Source: JBEBVQ01 sp964527735
GTDB lineage: Bacteria > Bacteroidota > Bacteroidia > Chitinophagales > Chitinophagaceae
Assembly: GCA_964527735.1 (NCBI GenBank)
Contig: CAZGPG010000003.1
Coordinates: 124,001-188,000 of the forward strand
Length of the DNA: 64,000 nt
Reading direction: 5' to 3'
Below are positions 1 through 9,236 of the stretch, one piece after another; positions within the stretch are counted from its first letter, which is position 1, and each line of letters starts with the position of its first letter. Position numbers and translations under genes: made by a program. The notes beneath the pieces were generated by a model. It did not search any database. It saw nothing but the letters and a program-made list of their open reading frames with translations, and was not told the origin of the DNA.

Positions 1-927
1 GACAAGCTTATCGAACAGTTTCCGGTCGTCGTTTCTAAGTAATGTTTTTATTATACCTGGTTTAATCAGGTTGAATCTCTCCCTGTTGTTTTGTGCATAG
101 GCTTCTGCCAATAGGAAAAACAAAAAATAATGCAGGCAGCGTGCAGGTTCAGCGTGGTTATTTGGGCATTGCCAATCCATTAATTCCGGTTTGCCAATGT
201 CAGTGATTAATTCCTTCTCTTTATCCAGGCCAAAATTCGCTGCAAGCGTATAAAACAAATTAATACCTTCTCTTAAAAAACCAGAAGCCTGACTGACTGT
301 TTTGGAATTATTATGCAGCCGGAAGTTAACCAGCAGGCTTTTATCTTTCACAATGCCTTTCAGGCCGTAATATAAGAGATACCTTATCCAGAATTCCTTA
401 TCCATCAGGTAATGAAAACGCTCATCTATGCCGCCGAGTGTATCCCATACGGATTTTCTGAAAAATGTTTCCGGCTGATCTATTCTGGCCCATCCAATGG
501 TTTTTTCCAAGTTCCCGGGATAAATATCCGTTCCATTACTAAAATACTCTTTATTATTCCCGAATATCCTGCTGATACCACAGTATACATTCGTTTCCGG
601 ATTTTTAAAGACTTCACCTACTCTTTTCAAGGCATCAGGTTGGTAATAATCATCGCTGTTCAGCCAGTTAATAATATCACCAGTTGCACGACGATAGCCT
701 TTGTTTATGGCATCGCTTTGACCTTTATCCTTTTCACTTACCCAATAATTGACATATTTTTGATATTTTTTAATAATGCCCAATGTCTTATCGGTGCTCC
801 CGCCATCAATAATGATGTATTCAAGATTAGGATAATGTTGGTCCAGAACAGAACAGATCGTCTCTTCAATATATGTCCCCTGATTAAAACTCGGCGTGAT
901 AATAGAGATCCGTGGTAATATTTTCAT
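1..927 (-). CDS. Glycosyltransferase family 2, partial (3' end beyond window)
   Basis: This frame is open from an ATG at 927-925 to the window edge, so 309 codons are visible and the stop lies outside. The protein begins MKILPRISIITPSFNQGTY, the usual start of a GT-A fold family 2 glycosyltransferase. It continues with IIIDGGSTDKT and a double-aspartate region NWLNSDDYY that would bind the metal and nucleotide sugar. It probably adds one sugar of the surface glycan at the cytoplasmic face of the inner membrane. It is the most distal gene seen in the minus-strand polysaccharide cluster, about 50 bp downstream of the pyruvyltransferase-like gene. DNA here is AT-rich. Donor and acceptor cannot be read from sequence. 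Confidence 0.9.
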   Translation of the reverse strand, partial: MKILPRISIITPSFNQGTYIEETICSVLDQHYPNLEYIIIDGGSTDKTLGIIKKYQKYVNYWVSEKDKGQSDAINKGYRRATGDIINWLNSDDYYQPDALKRVGEVFKNPETNVYCGISRIFGNNKEYFSNGTDIYPGNLEKTIGWARIDQPETFFRKSVWDTLGGIDERFHYLMDKEFWIRYLLYYGLKGIVKDKSLLVNFRLHNNSKTVSQASGFLREGINLFYTLAANFGLDKEKELITDIGKPELMDWQCPNNHAEPARCLHYFLFFLLAEAYAQNNRERFNLIKPGIIKTLLRNDDRKLFDKLV

Positions 928-976
928 ATTAATGCAACTGACACTTCAAATTAGGATAATCCCAGTAATTCTATCC

Positions 977-1888
977 TCACCTATAGGAATATTCTAGAAC
1001 CGGATTAGCAAGAATATGTCCAAATAACTTTTTATTCAAATCAGGTAGTGGACAAGCTGCGATCAGTGGTTTCAAGTCTATCCTGAAGTCATAACTGATT
1101 GGAGTGTATTTCATGGATATTAATTCATCCATATCGTTTATCTGAGTTACTTTTTCATTATTCCTATGTACAGATAAAAAATAATCATAGAATTTAAAAT
1201 CCCCTCCTATGATGTTCTTTGACATCTGTATCCATTTTGAGGGGATACCATAAGCATCTGCAATAATCAAACCGTGTAATGAACTTGATATAATCCTTTC
1301 ACATGAGAGGATATCATTTACAAACTTCTTATAGTCGTCCCCGACTTCAATATCTATGATTTTAATTTCGGGATCAGCAGCCAATTCCTTCAAATAATCA
1401 ATATTTTTATCCGTATAATGTGGTACTATTCCTAATGCATATTGTTTATTTTTCTGTTCCGGATTATATACAAATGGCAGCAATAAAGCCGGATCCCCAT
1501 AAACCTCTTCACATGTGATAGCTGTTTCCCGAAGGCGCCGAAAAGTTAAAGGACCTCTTACAGCAGCTATTTTCAATTTTACATTGTGATTATGCAGATG
1601 ATCTCCGGATGAAATAAAGCCAGCACCCCAGACTCTGGTTTTCTCACTTACTGTTTTTAATCCCAAAGTGCTACCTACGATTAGGTAATGCTCTTGTCTA
1701 CCTCTGGGAAAGGGCAGATATTCTAAAAAAATGAGCTTTCTGGAAGTCAACTCTTTAACTAGAGAATAATTCAGAGCGTCCCCCAGATTTGCATAGTCTC
1801 CACTACCCAAAATATATAGTGAATCCGGGTAGAGTATATCTGTTATTTTTGATTTAAACTTTTTCGCCATATTAATATAACCGTACAT
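977..1888 (-). CDS. Polysaccharide pyruvyl transferase family protein
   Basis: The 303-residue product resembles the polysaccharide pyruvyl transferase family (PF04230). Members either transfer pyruvate ketals from PEP to sugars or act as related glycan-modifying transferases. Visible family features are the early GSGDYANLGDALN segment, a central VWGAGFISSG and AAVRGPLTFRRLRE stretch, YGDPALLLP, and the late SSSLHGLIIADAYGIPS motif. It sits 9 bp after the GT25-like gene, inside the same minus-strand cluster. The first ATG at 1888 is used here; a second in-frame ATG at 1870 (MAKKFKSK) is equally plausible. Family assignment is firm. Pyruvylation itself is inferred. Confidence 0.85.
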   Translation of the reverse strand: MYGYINMAKKFKSKITDILYPDSLYILGSGDYANLGDALNYSLVKELTSRKLIFLEYLPFPRGRQEHYLIVGSTLGLKTVSEKTRVWGAGFISSGDHLHNHNVKLKIAAVRGPLTFRRLRETAITCEEVYGDPALLLPFVYNPEQKNKQYALGIVPHYTDKNIDYLKELAADPEIKIIDIEVGDDYKKFVNDILSCERIISSSLHGLIIADAYGIPSKWIQMSKNIIGGDFKFYDYFLSVHRNNEKVTQINDMDELISMKYTPISYDFRIDLKPLIAACPLPDLNKKLFGHILANPVLEYSYR

Positions 1889-1897
1889 AGTAATAAA

Positions 1898-2686
1898 TTA
1901 CGTAAAAAATTTCTCTACTTCCTTACCATTAATACGGACCTTACTTTGTAAGTGAAGGAGCCGCTCTTTTCTTCTTTTTTGTTTTATTATATGAGATAGT
2001 CCGGGAATATTATGCTCCATAATAACTTTCTTTAAAGCAAGTGTCCAGCCGCCTTTACGTTCATGAATATCGGAATACCAATCAACCAGATCTACGGGAT
2101 GAGGATAGACAACGTTAAACTGGTTGATGTATCCCTCATTGACTATCCATCTCCAGTCGTCAAATACGTTGTTTATAGGTAAAAGTTTTTCATGCATAGT
2201 CTGAGCAGCAGAACGAGTAACGATATAAGCTACTGCCCCTTGTACTAGTTCCTCTTTGTCTGGCCTGACGATGTCAAATTCGGTATTTGTTCTAACCAAC
2301 TTAAAATTCACTGATTCTGGGAGAGAGGCAAATAAGCTATATACTTCACCATCGACAATTATCTCATCCAGCATATCTAAAAAAATCGATAGTTTGCTGG
2401 AAATAATCACATCATCCTCCATGATCAAAGCATAGGGAATGTTACGGGTTATAATTTCACCAATTAATTTATAGTGGCTTAAAAAACAACCTATTTCACC
2501 CTTATTTAGCTGTCTCCGAGGATACATATTGTTCGTATCATAATGCTTTGCGATTTCTTCATCCGATAACTGATATCCATCCGTCGCTTTGAAAAATTCA
2601 TAATCCATGTTATACTTTTCAAATTGCCCTTTCATAAATTTGAATCGTGAACGTGAACGTTCTAAGTTGATGCAAAACACTTTCAT
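1898..2686 (-). CDS. Glycosyltransferase family 25 (LPS biosynthesis type)
   Basis: The 262-residue protein opens with MKVFCINLERSRSRFKFMK, the characteristic start of GT25 enzymes that add galactose or related sugars to lipooligosaccharide. It continues with NKGEIGCFLSHYKLIGEI and YALIMEDDVIIS, where the EDD acidic cluster would coordinate the metal and sugar nucleotide. A basic C-terminal tail (KQKRRKERLLHLQSK) fits membrane association. It lies between the GT4 gene (gap 14 bp) and the pyruvyltransferase-like gene (gap 9 bp), so co-transcription is likely. The exact linkage formed cannot be predicted. Confidence 0.88.
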   Translation of the reverse strand: MKVFCINLERSRSRFKFMKGQFEKYNMDYEFFKATDGYQLSDEEIAKHYDTNNMYPRRQLNKGEIGCFLSHYKLIGEIITRNIPYALIMEDDVIISSKLSIFLDMLDEIIVDGEVYSLFASLPESVNFKLVRTNTEFDIVRPDKEELVQGAVAYIVTRSAAQTMHEKLLPINNVFDDWRWIVNEGYINQFNVVYPHPVDLVDWYSDIHERKGGWTLALKKVIMEHNIPGLSHIIKQKRRKERLLHLQSKVRINGKEVEKFFT

Positions 2687-2700
2687 TTGTACTATAAAAT

Positions 2701-3912
2701 TTATAAATTTCTATATACGCGAATATACTCTTCTGTAACCTTATCAATACTAAATCTAGCTATTGCATCTTTTCGAATTTCTATTTTATTAAATTTTAAT
2801 TTCAAAGCTTTTTTAATAGCTTCGACTAAGGCCTCTACTGTAAAATCACTGGCTATTACTCCATTGTGGGTATTGATTATATCCAAACTATTATTATTAG
2901 GGAACGAAACAACAGGAATACCGCATGATAAAGCTTCTATAGTTGTTTTACTAAATGCTTCTTCAAAAGAGGGTATAATAAAATAATTTGCACAAGAAAA
3001 AATCTTAGCCATCATAGTAGGGTCTTTAATTGAGCCCAAATAATGAATATCCATATCAGTTTGTGGCTTTTCATCTACATGTCCCACTGCTGCCACACAA
3101 AAATCAACATCTTTATACAGTATTTCCAGTGCCTTGACCATCTCTCCAAATCCTTTATTTCTGTCGTTTAAATAGATACTTACGAAAAGAAAGATGATTT
3201 TATCAGTTGGTAATTGAAAAAATGGTCTAACAGATGTCGTGGCTTGTATTGTAAACAAATCGGAATCAATCAGATTAGGAATTAAGAAATGATTTCTTCT
3301 TTTACCCATTTCCGATAATTTAGAATAATCATAATGGCTTTTGTTCATGCAAACAATAGTCAAATCCCTAATGCCTGAAATTATTTCTTTTTTAAGAAAA
3401 GCTAATTTATCCTCAATACACTTAAGACTAGTATAGTGGTTTCGAAATTCTTTGGCATGATGAAACCCTCCACAAAAAAAATTATAATCTCTGATAGTCC
3501 AAATTATTTTTTTTTGTACATACTTAAAAAAAGTGGGATAATCAATATATCCAGCTACCCAATGCAAATGTATAACGTCAGCTTGTTGTATTAGAGGATG
3601 TTTATGCACGTCGTATAATGAGTAGGGAACTGTATAATAAAACTCTCTGTTGTTACCAAGCTTTTTCCATAAAATCTTATTCACTTGGTAATAATCTCTT
3701 TTGTAAATCCTTAAAAACATAAGGATTTTTTTAAAAAACAGTACTCTGGCTGAATTTTTAATTGGATAGGAATAAACCGATTCTAAATCTGATTTTTTGT
3801 TCAATACCAATACTCTGCTGTCAATACCTGCTTTCAATAACCCTTTATGAAGATTTAGCATGCCTAATCCTGCTCCCCCGGAATCATAGGTAGAAATATG
3901 AAGTACAAGCAT
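2701..3912 (-). CDS. Glycosyltransferase family 4
   Basis: The product is 403 residues with the two-domain GT-B layout. The N-terminal half has the acceptor-side pattern STYDSGGAGLGMLNLHKGL and IHLHWVAGYIDYPTF. The C-terminal nucleotide-sugar domain carries the retaining GT4 signature PSFEEAFSKTTIEALSCG followed by IPVVSFP, including the conserved E-x7-E pair. It would add a sugar from a nucleotide donor to the growing glycan. It is very AT-rich: one line (2761-2820) counts only 11 G or C in 60. It lies 6 bp downstream of the preceding glycosyltransferase-like gene, consistent with one operon. Confidence 0.9.
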   Translation of the reverse strand: MLVLHISTYDSGGAGLGMLNLHKGLLKAGIDSRVLVLNKKSDLESVYSYPIKNSARVLFFKKILMFLRIYKRDYYQVNKILWKKLGNNREFYYTVPYSLYDVHKHPLIQQADVIHLHWVAGYIDYPTFFKYVQKKIIWTIRDYNFFCGGFHHAKEFRNHYTSLKCIEDKLAFLKKEIISGIRDLTIVCMNKSHYDYSKLSEMGKRRNHFLIPNLIDSDLFTIQATTSVRPFFQLPTDKIIFLFVSIYLNDRNKGFGEMVKALEILYKDVDFCVAAVGHVDEKPQTDMDIHYLGSIKDPTMMAKIFSCANYFIIPSFEEAFSKTTIEALSCGIPVVSFPNNNSLDIINTHNGVIASDFTVEALVEAIKKALKLKFNKIEIRKDAIARFSIDKVTEEYIRVYRNL

Positions 3913-3918
3913 TTTAAT

Positions 3919-4860
3919 TTATAAAATTTTAGATACAATTAACTTTATTTTTCTTTTTAAACGATACATAAAATGTGGTGGAAGTAATAAGCTAACCCTG
4001 TTAAAAGTATATTGATCTGCTACTTTGTTTACCTGAATACATTTAGGGTGCTTTAATTTCTTGGGAAGAGCGCGCACTTGTATATAAGCTAAATGGGAAT
4101 GTATAGCTTTTGTGTGTGTACTATCAATACCAAAACCTATATTGCTTACTAAATTAATATTAGGGGAAATAGATAATCCTTGATGTAAAAAACAAGAATA
4201 ACTCCAAGGATAAGCCCAACTGTTGAATTTTCCATGGATAAATACATCATCATAAATTTTCACTCTGACACGATATTGTAGTGTGTCTTCCCCTAAAGCG
4301 GCAGCAATCATTTTTTTTCCTTTAGGCCATGTTACCCCCTCTCCATCGTATAATTTCCACGCCCGTCGCCAAGTAGCCCATCCCCATACATGTGGGTAAT
4401 GAGAAAAATAATAAGAATAACGCCCTCTTTTAATTCCAAATTGATAATTGGTTCCGCTTATGTGCATGATCTTATCATTAGATACATAACGTTGCAACAT
4501 ACACTCGCAAAATGTAAAGAATGTAGGATGGGGTAAACAATCATCTTCTAAAATGATCCCCTGTTCGACATGTTCAAAAAACCAGGTTATTGCTTGACTT
4601 ACACTTTTCCGACAACCTAAATTTTCATTTCTGAATAACGTACGAACTTCACATTCCCAATCAATCCCGCAAGTAATAATATTCCGGGTTTCTCTACATA
4701 GACTTTCCTCTGCTTCACCCTGCTCTTTTCGCGGCCCATCGGCAGCGATAAATAACTGCTTGGGCCGGACTTTTCGTATCATATTAAAGACCTTCTGTGT
4801 TCGGTCTGGACGATTGAAGATCACGAATAAAACCGGTGTCTGAAAGCTTGTATCCATCAT
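3919..4860 (-). CDS. Nucleotide-diphospho-sugar transferase-like glycosyltransferase
   Basis: The 313-residue product begins MMDTSFQTPVLFVIFNRPDRT, typical of the GT-A family often labelled nucleotide-diphospho-sugar transferase or HlpA-like. It carries QLFIAADGPR and a GIILEDDCLPHPTFFTFCE segment with the acidic cluster that binds the metal. I place the start at the ATG at 4860-4858, which overlaps the TAA of the upstream gene (TAATG) and suits translational coupling. The frame is open further upstream to 4917, but those residues lie inside the upstream gene. Specificity is unknown. Confidence 0.82.
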   Translation of the reverse strand: MMDTSFQTPVLFVIFNRPDRTQKVFNMIRKVRPKQLFIAADGPRKEQGEAEESLCRETRNIITCGIDWECEVRTLFRNENLGCRKSVSQAITWFFEHVEQGIILEDDCLPHPTFFTFCECMLQRYVSNDKIMHISGTNYQFGIKRGRYSYYFSHYPHVWGWATWRRAWKLYDGEGVTWPKGKKMIAAALGEDTLQYRVRVKIYDDVFIHGKFNSWAYPWSYSCFLHQGLSISPNINLVSNIGFGIDSTHTKAIHSHLAYIQVRALPKKLKHPKCIQVNKVADQYTFNRVSLLLPPHFMYRLKRKIKLIVSKIL

Positions 4861-5711
4861 TATTTCGACAATATTTTTTCTATCCAAAGAGGCATCATTC
4901 CCTTTTTCCTTAGCCAATTCCCCAAAGTTGCTTCATCAGATCTAATTGTTTTCCAGGGAGTGTATTTCAAATAGTCCAAATACTGTTTTTTATATGGATG
5001 CTTGTCCATATATTGCCAGGGCTTAGACTTTCCGGTGAAATGCACAATATGTGGATTGGGTATGTCTCCTGTTATTTTTAAGTAGGAAGTCTGCATATTG
5101 TAAGTTGGAGATAAGGGTTGCCATCTTCCCACCAGAATTGCATTTAAGGCATCCTGATCCCAGTATTCTACCAAATCCGGGTTATGAAGTATGTATTGTA
5201 CGCATTGCTCTGTAATATTCAATTCACGCCATAATTTAAGGTTGATAAGTAAGACTCCGGAATTAAAATAGATGTCCTCCGCCGATAACCCAAGATTGAG
5301 TTTCTTTTCTATAGTAATCCCATAGTTTTCGACCGCTGCAATTACATAGCCGTTTAGTGGTTTATCGAATAGGGCTGTAATATTCCGTCTTACTATCAAA
5401 TCCACGTCTAAATACAAGATCCGTTCCAGGGATTCCGGCAATATAGTACCAACAAATATCCTGTAATAATTCGCCACGGTGGCATGTACAGAAATACGAA
5501 ATTGATTTACATCACTGTTATTTATCTCAAGAACGTGACAGGTGGCTCCATGAGCATTTATCAAATCTTCAATAATATGAATGTTTAACCCTAGGCTTTT
5601 TACTACATAAATAGAAAATGGGATGTCTTGGTGATTTCTGAATAAGGAAACCAGCATAACAGCTGCTGGCTGCATGTAATTCTCGTCTATTGTAATAAGT
5701 ATATTATACAT
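4860..5711 (-). CDS. Glycosyltransferase family 8
   Basis: This 283-residue protein shows the GT8 pattern. MYNILITIDENYMQPAAVML is near the start, a RILYLDVDLIVRRNI stretch contains the D-x-D metal site, and FNSGVLLINLKLWRE follows. Near the end HIVHFTGKSKPWQY is the conserved GT8 C-terminal motif. Members transfer glucose or galactose from UDP-sugars onto LPS core or other acceptors. The start at 5711 overlaps the upstream GT4 gene by 8 bp, and its stop shares bases with the next gene, so translation is probably coupled along the operon. Confidence 0.9.
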   Translation of the reverse strand: MYNILITIDENYMQPAAVMLVSLFRNHQDIPFSIYVVKSLGLNIHIIEDLINAHGATCHVLEINNSDVNQFRISVHATVANYYRIFVGTILPESLERILYLDVDLIVRRNITALFDKPLNGYVIAAVENYGITIEKKLNLGLSAEDIYFNSGVLLINLKLWRELNITEQCVQYILHNPDLVEYWDQDALNAILVGRWQPLSPTYNMQTSYLKITGDIPNPHIVHFTGKSKPWQYMDKHPYKKQYLDYLKYTPWKTIRSDEATLGNWLRKKGMMPLWIEKILSK

Positions 5712-7020
5712 ACTCTGATAGGGCTTCTCTGTATATCTCAAGGTAAGTTTCTACCTGTTTCTTTTCTGAATATAGCAGAGCAGCAGCTTCCGCAATTTGC
5801 TGCCTATTGTGTAGCAAATGTGGATCTTTAAGAAATTGTTGCATGGTTGCCGAGAGGCTTTCTGCTGTTATTTCTTTAGAAAGAAAACCATTTTTTCCAG
5901 ATTGAACCATATCAACAATACCCCCGGTTGGGAAACCAATCACGGGAGTACCGCACATAAGAGATTCGATCACTGTATTGGGCAGATTATCTTCAAGGCT
6001 GGGAATGATAAATACATCAGCCAGACTATATAATTCACTCATTTTTTGTTCAGAAGTTATCATTCCCATTGGAATAGTATTGATCCCGGCATACTCTGAA
6101 CCAGTATCCTTACCAACCGTTAATAGCAATATATCCTCAGTGTTTTCCAATTTATTCAAAGCATTTATCAGGAGATCAAATCCTTTTCTCTTATTGGAGA
6201 CCCGGTAAGCCACAAATAGAAAGACTTTTTTTTTCGTTAGGATATCATACTTTTTTCTTAATACATCTTGTCTTTGATAATGAAAAGTTTTATTATCAAC
6301 TCCATATGGCACCCTGAAATGCTTAAATCGTTTAAACAAAGTGCTTGAAGAAGACAATTGGCACAACCAGTGTGAAGGAGAGACAACAAAAAATTGCTGC
6401 TCTGGCACACGATTCATATAATGGATATGTCTTGCAAGCATTTTACCCGCATAATTCTCATCTTCAGTATTTTGTAATTGAGGACAGGGTGTACAATTAT
6501 CTTTGAACCGATTACAACCCTCGCTATAGTGACATCCACCAGTAAAAGGATTCATATCGTGTAAAGTCCATACAATCGGCTTATCAATTTTCTTAAACAT
6601 GCTAAAGTCAAAAAAATGATTTGCTACAAAATGAAGATGGATAATATCTGCATCTTGGTACCAAGGATGCAACGTAATATCAAAAAAAGAATTGTGAAAA
6701 GTAAAAACTTCCAAGCTATTATTTCGCTGACGTAATATTCTCTTCTGAAAGGATAAGTCGCTTATATAATCTGCATAGGAGTATCCTTTCCTAAAGGAAA
6801 GGATCTTATCTTTTAATTTCTTTAAGAAGGATCGTTGCTGTACAACATTCTTATATCCTTCATAGAAATACGCAGCATTTTTTAAAACATGAGGCGGAGG
6901 TTCATTGATAAGAAGCCTAGATGAGATACCATATTCTTGCAAAGCTGTATGATAGCGGTAACAAGCTTTTGAGGCACCTCCGGCAGAGTTATTCGTATTA
7001 AATAGCAGTACTTTCAACAA
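5704..7020 (-). CDS. Glycosyltransferase family 4
   Basis: This is a 438-residue GT-B fold enzyme. It opens with LLFNTNNSAGGASKACYRYH and has a Cys-rich segment (TGGCHYSEGCNRFKDNCTPC), a pattern common in Bacteroidota GT4 enzymes with an internal metal or disulphide loop. The donor-binding domain ends with PSLEDNLPNTVIESLMCG and TPVIGFPTGGIVDMV. It begins 8 bp downstream of the methyltransferase gene and overlaps the GT8 gene at its 3' end. It is likely to act at the cytoplasmic face of the inner membrane during O-antigen or capsule repeat assembly. Confidence 0.9.
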   Translation of the reverse strand: MLKVLLFNTNNSAGGASKACYRYHTALQEYGISSRLLINEPPPHVLKNAAYFYEGYKNVVQQRSFLKKLKDKILSFRKGYSYADYISDLSFQKRILRQRNNSLEVFTFHNSFFDITLHPWYQDADIIHLHFVANHFFDFSMFKKIDKPIVWTLHDMNPFTGGCHYSEGCNRFKDNCTPCPQLQNTEDENYAGKMLARHIHYMNRVPEQQFFVVSPSHWLCQLSSSSTLFKRFKHFRVPYGVDNKTFHYQRQDVLRKKYDILTKKKVFLFVAYRVSNKRKGFDLLINALNKLENTEDILLLTVGKDTGSEYAGINTIPMGMITSEQKMSELYSLADVFIIPSLEDNLPNTVIESLMCGTPVIGFPTGGIVDMVQSGKNGFLSKEITAESLSATMQQFLKDPHLLHNRQQIAEAAALLYSEKKQVETYLEIYREALSEYV

Positions 7021-7028
7021 TCAATCAT

Positions 7029-7946
7029 TTAAATTTTTTCATAAACTACAGCTATTGAATGGCCGGCATATACCTTATCAGGAGATTTTTTTCTTTTTTT
7101 AAGTTTTGCATGTAATAATCTATAAAGAAGACCACGTACTCCGGGAATTCTATTTACTTGTTTCCGAGGAAACTGAGCCATAATCTTATTAATCTGATAA
7201 TCTTTTAATGGCTCATATTTTACATCTACCAAACGCAGCGGAAAAAAACGGGATAAGGCGTGAAAGGCCTCAGTTGTCCACCAACCTGCGTGATGAGGAG
7301 GATAGTTTAAAAGATATTGGTGGTTTTCCACTTCCTGCATATAAATAGAATCAAGGTTAGGTACACTTATAAACAGCTTACCCCCAACTTTTAATGTTTT
7401 TAGTGAAGCTGTTACAAATTCCCGTATATTTCTAATATGCTCAAAAACCTGAAAAGCACAAACAATGTCAAATTGTTCAACATTCTCTGAAGCAAAAGAC
7501 TCCAAAAATACCGGCTGAACATTTAAACCTTTTTCTTTTGCTTTCTGTATACTTTGTTCATTTAATTCCAATCCTATGATATTATATCCTAAACTTTGTA
7601 TGCGTTCCATAAAGCTCAATCCACCGCTTCCTACTTCTAAGATCTTCTTATCATGGGGTGATAATATATCCATAAAAACGTCATACTCCCATCTCCAAGA
7701 TGAATAATACCAAGGTACAGTCTGCAGTTGTTCATAAAAAGTCGAATCTCCCAATATACCGTCAACTGGCGAAAAAAAACGATATCCGGTACTTTCACAT
7801 TTATAAAGCTCAAGTTTGTCCAGGTCTTTAAAAAATCTGGACACATCTATACCAAAATTCGATTTGTAGCTATTTAATATTCTCTGTAAGTCGATTTCCT
7901 GAACCAGCTCAACTTTTCCGCCAAGTACTACGGGTGATGTTATCAT
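7029..7946 (-). CDS. Class I SAM-dependent methyltransferase
   Basis: The 305-residue protein has a Rossmann SAM-binding core: KILEVGSGGLSFMERI (motif I) followed by YNIIGLELNEQSIQKAKE (motif II, acidic ribose contact). FDIVCAFQVFEHIRNI and LKVGGKLFISVPN are typical of Methyltransf_11/23 enzymes. In this setting it probably methylates a sugar or caps the glycan chain. Methyl caps commonly accompany ABC-dependent O-antigens whose Wzt has a C-terminal recognition domain, and wzt lies just upstream, about 55 bp away. Capping is an inference from context. Confidence 0.85.
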   Translation of the reverse strand: MITSPVVLGGKVELVQEIDLQRILNSYKSNFGIDVSRFFKDLDKLELYKCESTGYRFFSPVDGILGDSTFYEQLQTVPWYYSSWRWEYDVFMDILSPHDKKILEVGSGGLSFMERIQSLGYNIIGLELNEQSIQKAKEKGLNVQPVFLESFASENVEQFDIVCAFQVFEHIRNIREFVTASLKTLKVGGKLFISVPNLDSIYMQEVENHQYLLNYPPHHAGWWTTEAFHALSRFFPLRLVDVKYEPLKDYQINKIMAQFPRKQVNRIPGVRGLLYRLLHAKLKKRKKSPDKVYAGHSIAVVYEKI

Positions 7947-8001
7947 GCATATAAAATTGATAATCTTAACAAAATTTCAATAATGATTTCAATAAAGATA
8001 A

Positions 8002-9216
8002 CTATGTGAATTTCCAATTACAGCGTGGAAGTATATAACCCACATTTCTGCCAGGCAGCGTTTTTTTCTTAGTCATCCCAATGACTTCAAATCTTAAACA
8101 ATCCCTTTCTGAAAGAAAATTGGAAGTTGAATTGCCAAACCAAATAGAAACAATATACTCTCCATCAACCAATTTGGGATCAGTAATAGTAATCTCAATA
8201 AAACCACTTCGTTTGGAGGAAACTCCATTTGGAATATTCAACTTCTCTATAGATGGATTGGAGCCAAATAAGGGAGTTCCTGATAAATCATATATCACAA
8301 ATCCCAAATGAGGTATATCTAAATCTTGATCTGTCTCATATGCCGCCTCTATTCTTAAAGTATCTCCCACTTGATTAATCTGGGCAAATTTTAAATGTTT
8401 TTTAAACGTAACGTAATTAGTTCCTGCACTACCTAAATATCTATTTAAAATCTTGTTTGTTTCACCGATAGCTTTTACACCGCCGGATTCCATTAAAAGG
8501 CAACTGTTACATAAAGTAGAAATTGATGTCATGTTATGGCTCACAAATAATACCGTACGTCCGCCATTTACACTTACGTCTTTCATCTTTCCCAAACACT
8601 TCTTTTGAAATTCGGCATCTCCAACAGCTAAAACTTCGTCTACAATTAATATCTCTGGTTCCAGATGAGCTGCTACAGCAAATGCTAATCGCACATACAT
8701 CCCACTACTATATCGTTTTACAGGAGTATCTACATAGCGCTCTACGCCTGCAAAGTCTACGATCTCATCAAATTTAGCCCTGATCTCCCGTTTCGTCATC
8801 CCCAGGATGGCGCCGTTCAGAAAAATATTTTCCCTACCTGTCATCTCTGGGTGAAAGCCGGTACCTACTTCCAACAGACTGGCGATACGCCCTTTGATCA
8901 TCATCCGTCCCGTGGTTGGTTTTGTTACTTTACTCAACAACTTCAACATAGTGCTTTTTCCTGCACCGTTCCGACCAATAATACCCATGATCTCGCCTTG
9001 CTTCACGTCAAAGTTTACATCCTTGAGTGCCCAGACATAATCACTGTTTCCTTTCTGTGTCCGGTCATTAATTTCTCCTATCTTAGTAAATGGATCTTCC
9101 TTTCCTCGAACTTTAGCCCACCAACGGTTCAGATCATGGCTTAAGGTACCGGTACCCACCTCACCAAGACGGTAGAGCTTACCCAGGTTTTCTACTTGTA
9201 TAGCGATATTACTCAT
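8002..9216 (-). CDS. wzt: Polysaccharide ABC transporter ATP-binding protein with C-terminal Wzt-type domain
   Basis: The 404-residue protein is the ATPase of an O-antigen or capsule exporter. The ATPase half has Walker A GRNGAGKST (about residues 81-89), signature YSSGMYVRLAFA (about 168-180) and Walker B ILIVDEVLAVGD, then the switch histidine in LFVSHNM. From about residue 255 a beta-rich extension matches the Wzt C-terminal domain, which in characterised systems recognises the capped end of the glycan. Its partner permease is not adjacent: fcl and gmd lie between. Base composition falls toward AT across the C-terminal half, suggesting recombination inside the gene. The symbol is by analogy. 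Confidence 0.92.
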   Translation of the reverse strand: MSNIAIQVENLGKLYRLGEVGTGTLSHDLNRWWAKVRGKEDPFTKIGEINDRTQKGNSDYVWALKDVNFDVKQGEIMGIIGRNGAGKSTMLKLLSKVTKPTTGRMMIKGRIASLLEVGTGFHPEMTGRENIFLNGAILGMTKREIRAKFDEIVDFAGVERYVDTPVKRYSSGMYVRLAFAVAAHLEPEILIVDEVLAVGDAEFQKKCLGKMKDVSVNGGRTVLFVSHNMTSISTLCNSCLLMESGGVKAIGETNKILNRYLGSAGTNYVTFKKHLKFAQINQVGDTLRIEAAYETDQDLDIPHLGFVIYDLSGTPLFGSNPSIEKLNIPNGVSSKRSGFIEITITDPKLVDGEYIVSIWFGNSTSNFLSERDCLRFEVIGMTKKKTLPGRNVGYILPRCNWKFT

Positions 9217-9236
9217 TATATTTTATAATCCTGTTG

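Noticed and set aside
412..918. Plus-strand open frame of 168 codons
   Set aside because: It is antisense to a clear GT2 gene on the minus strand and has no family resemblance.
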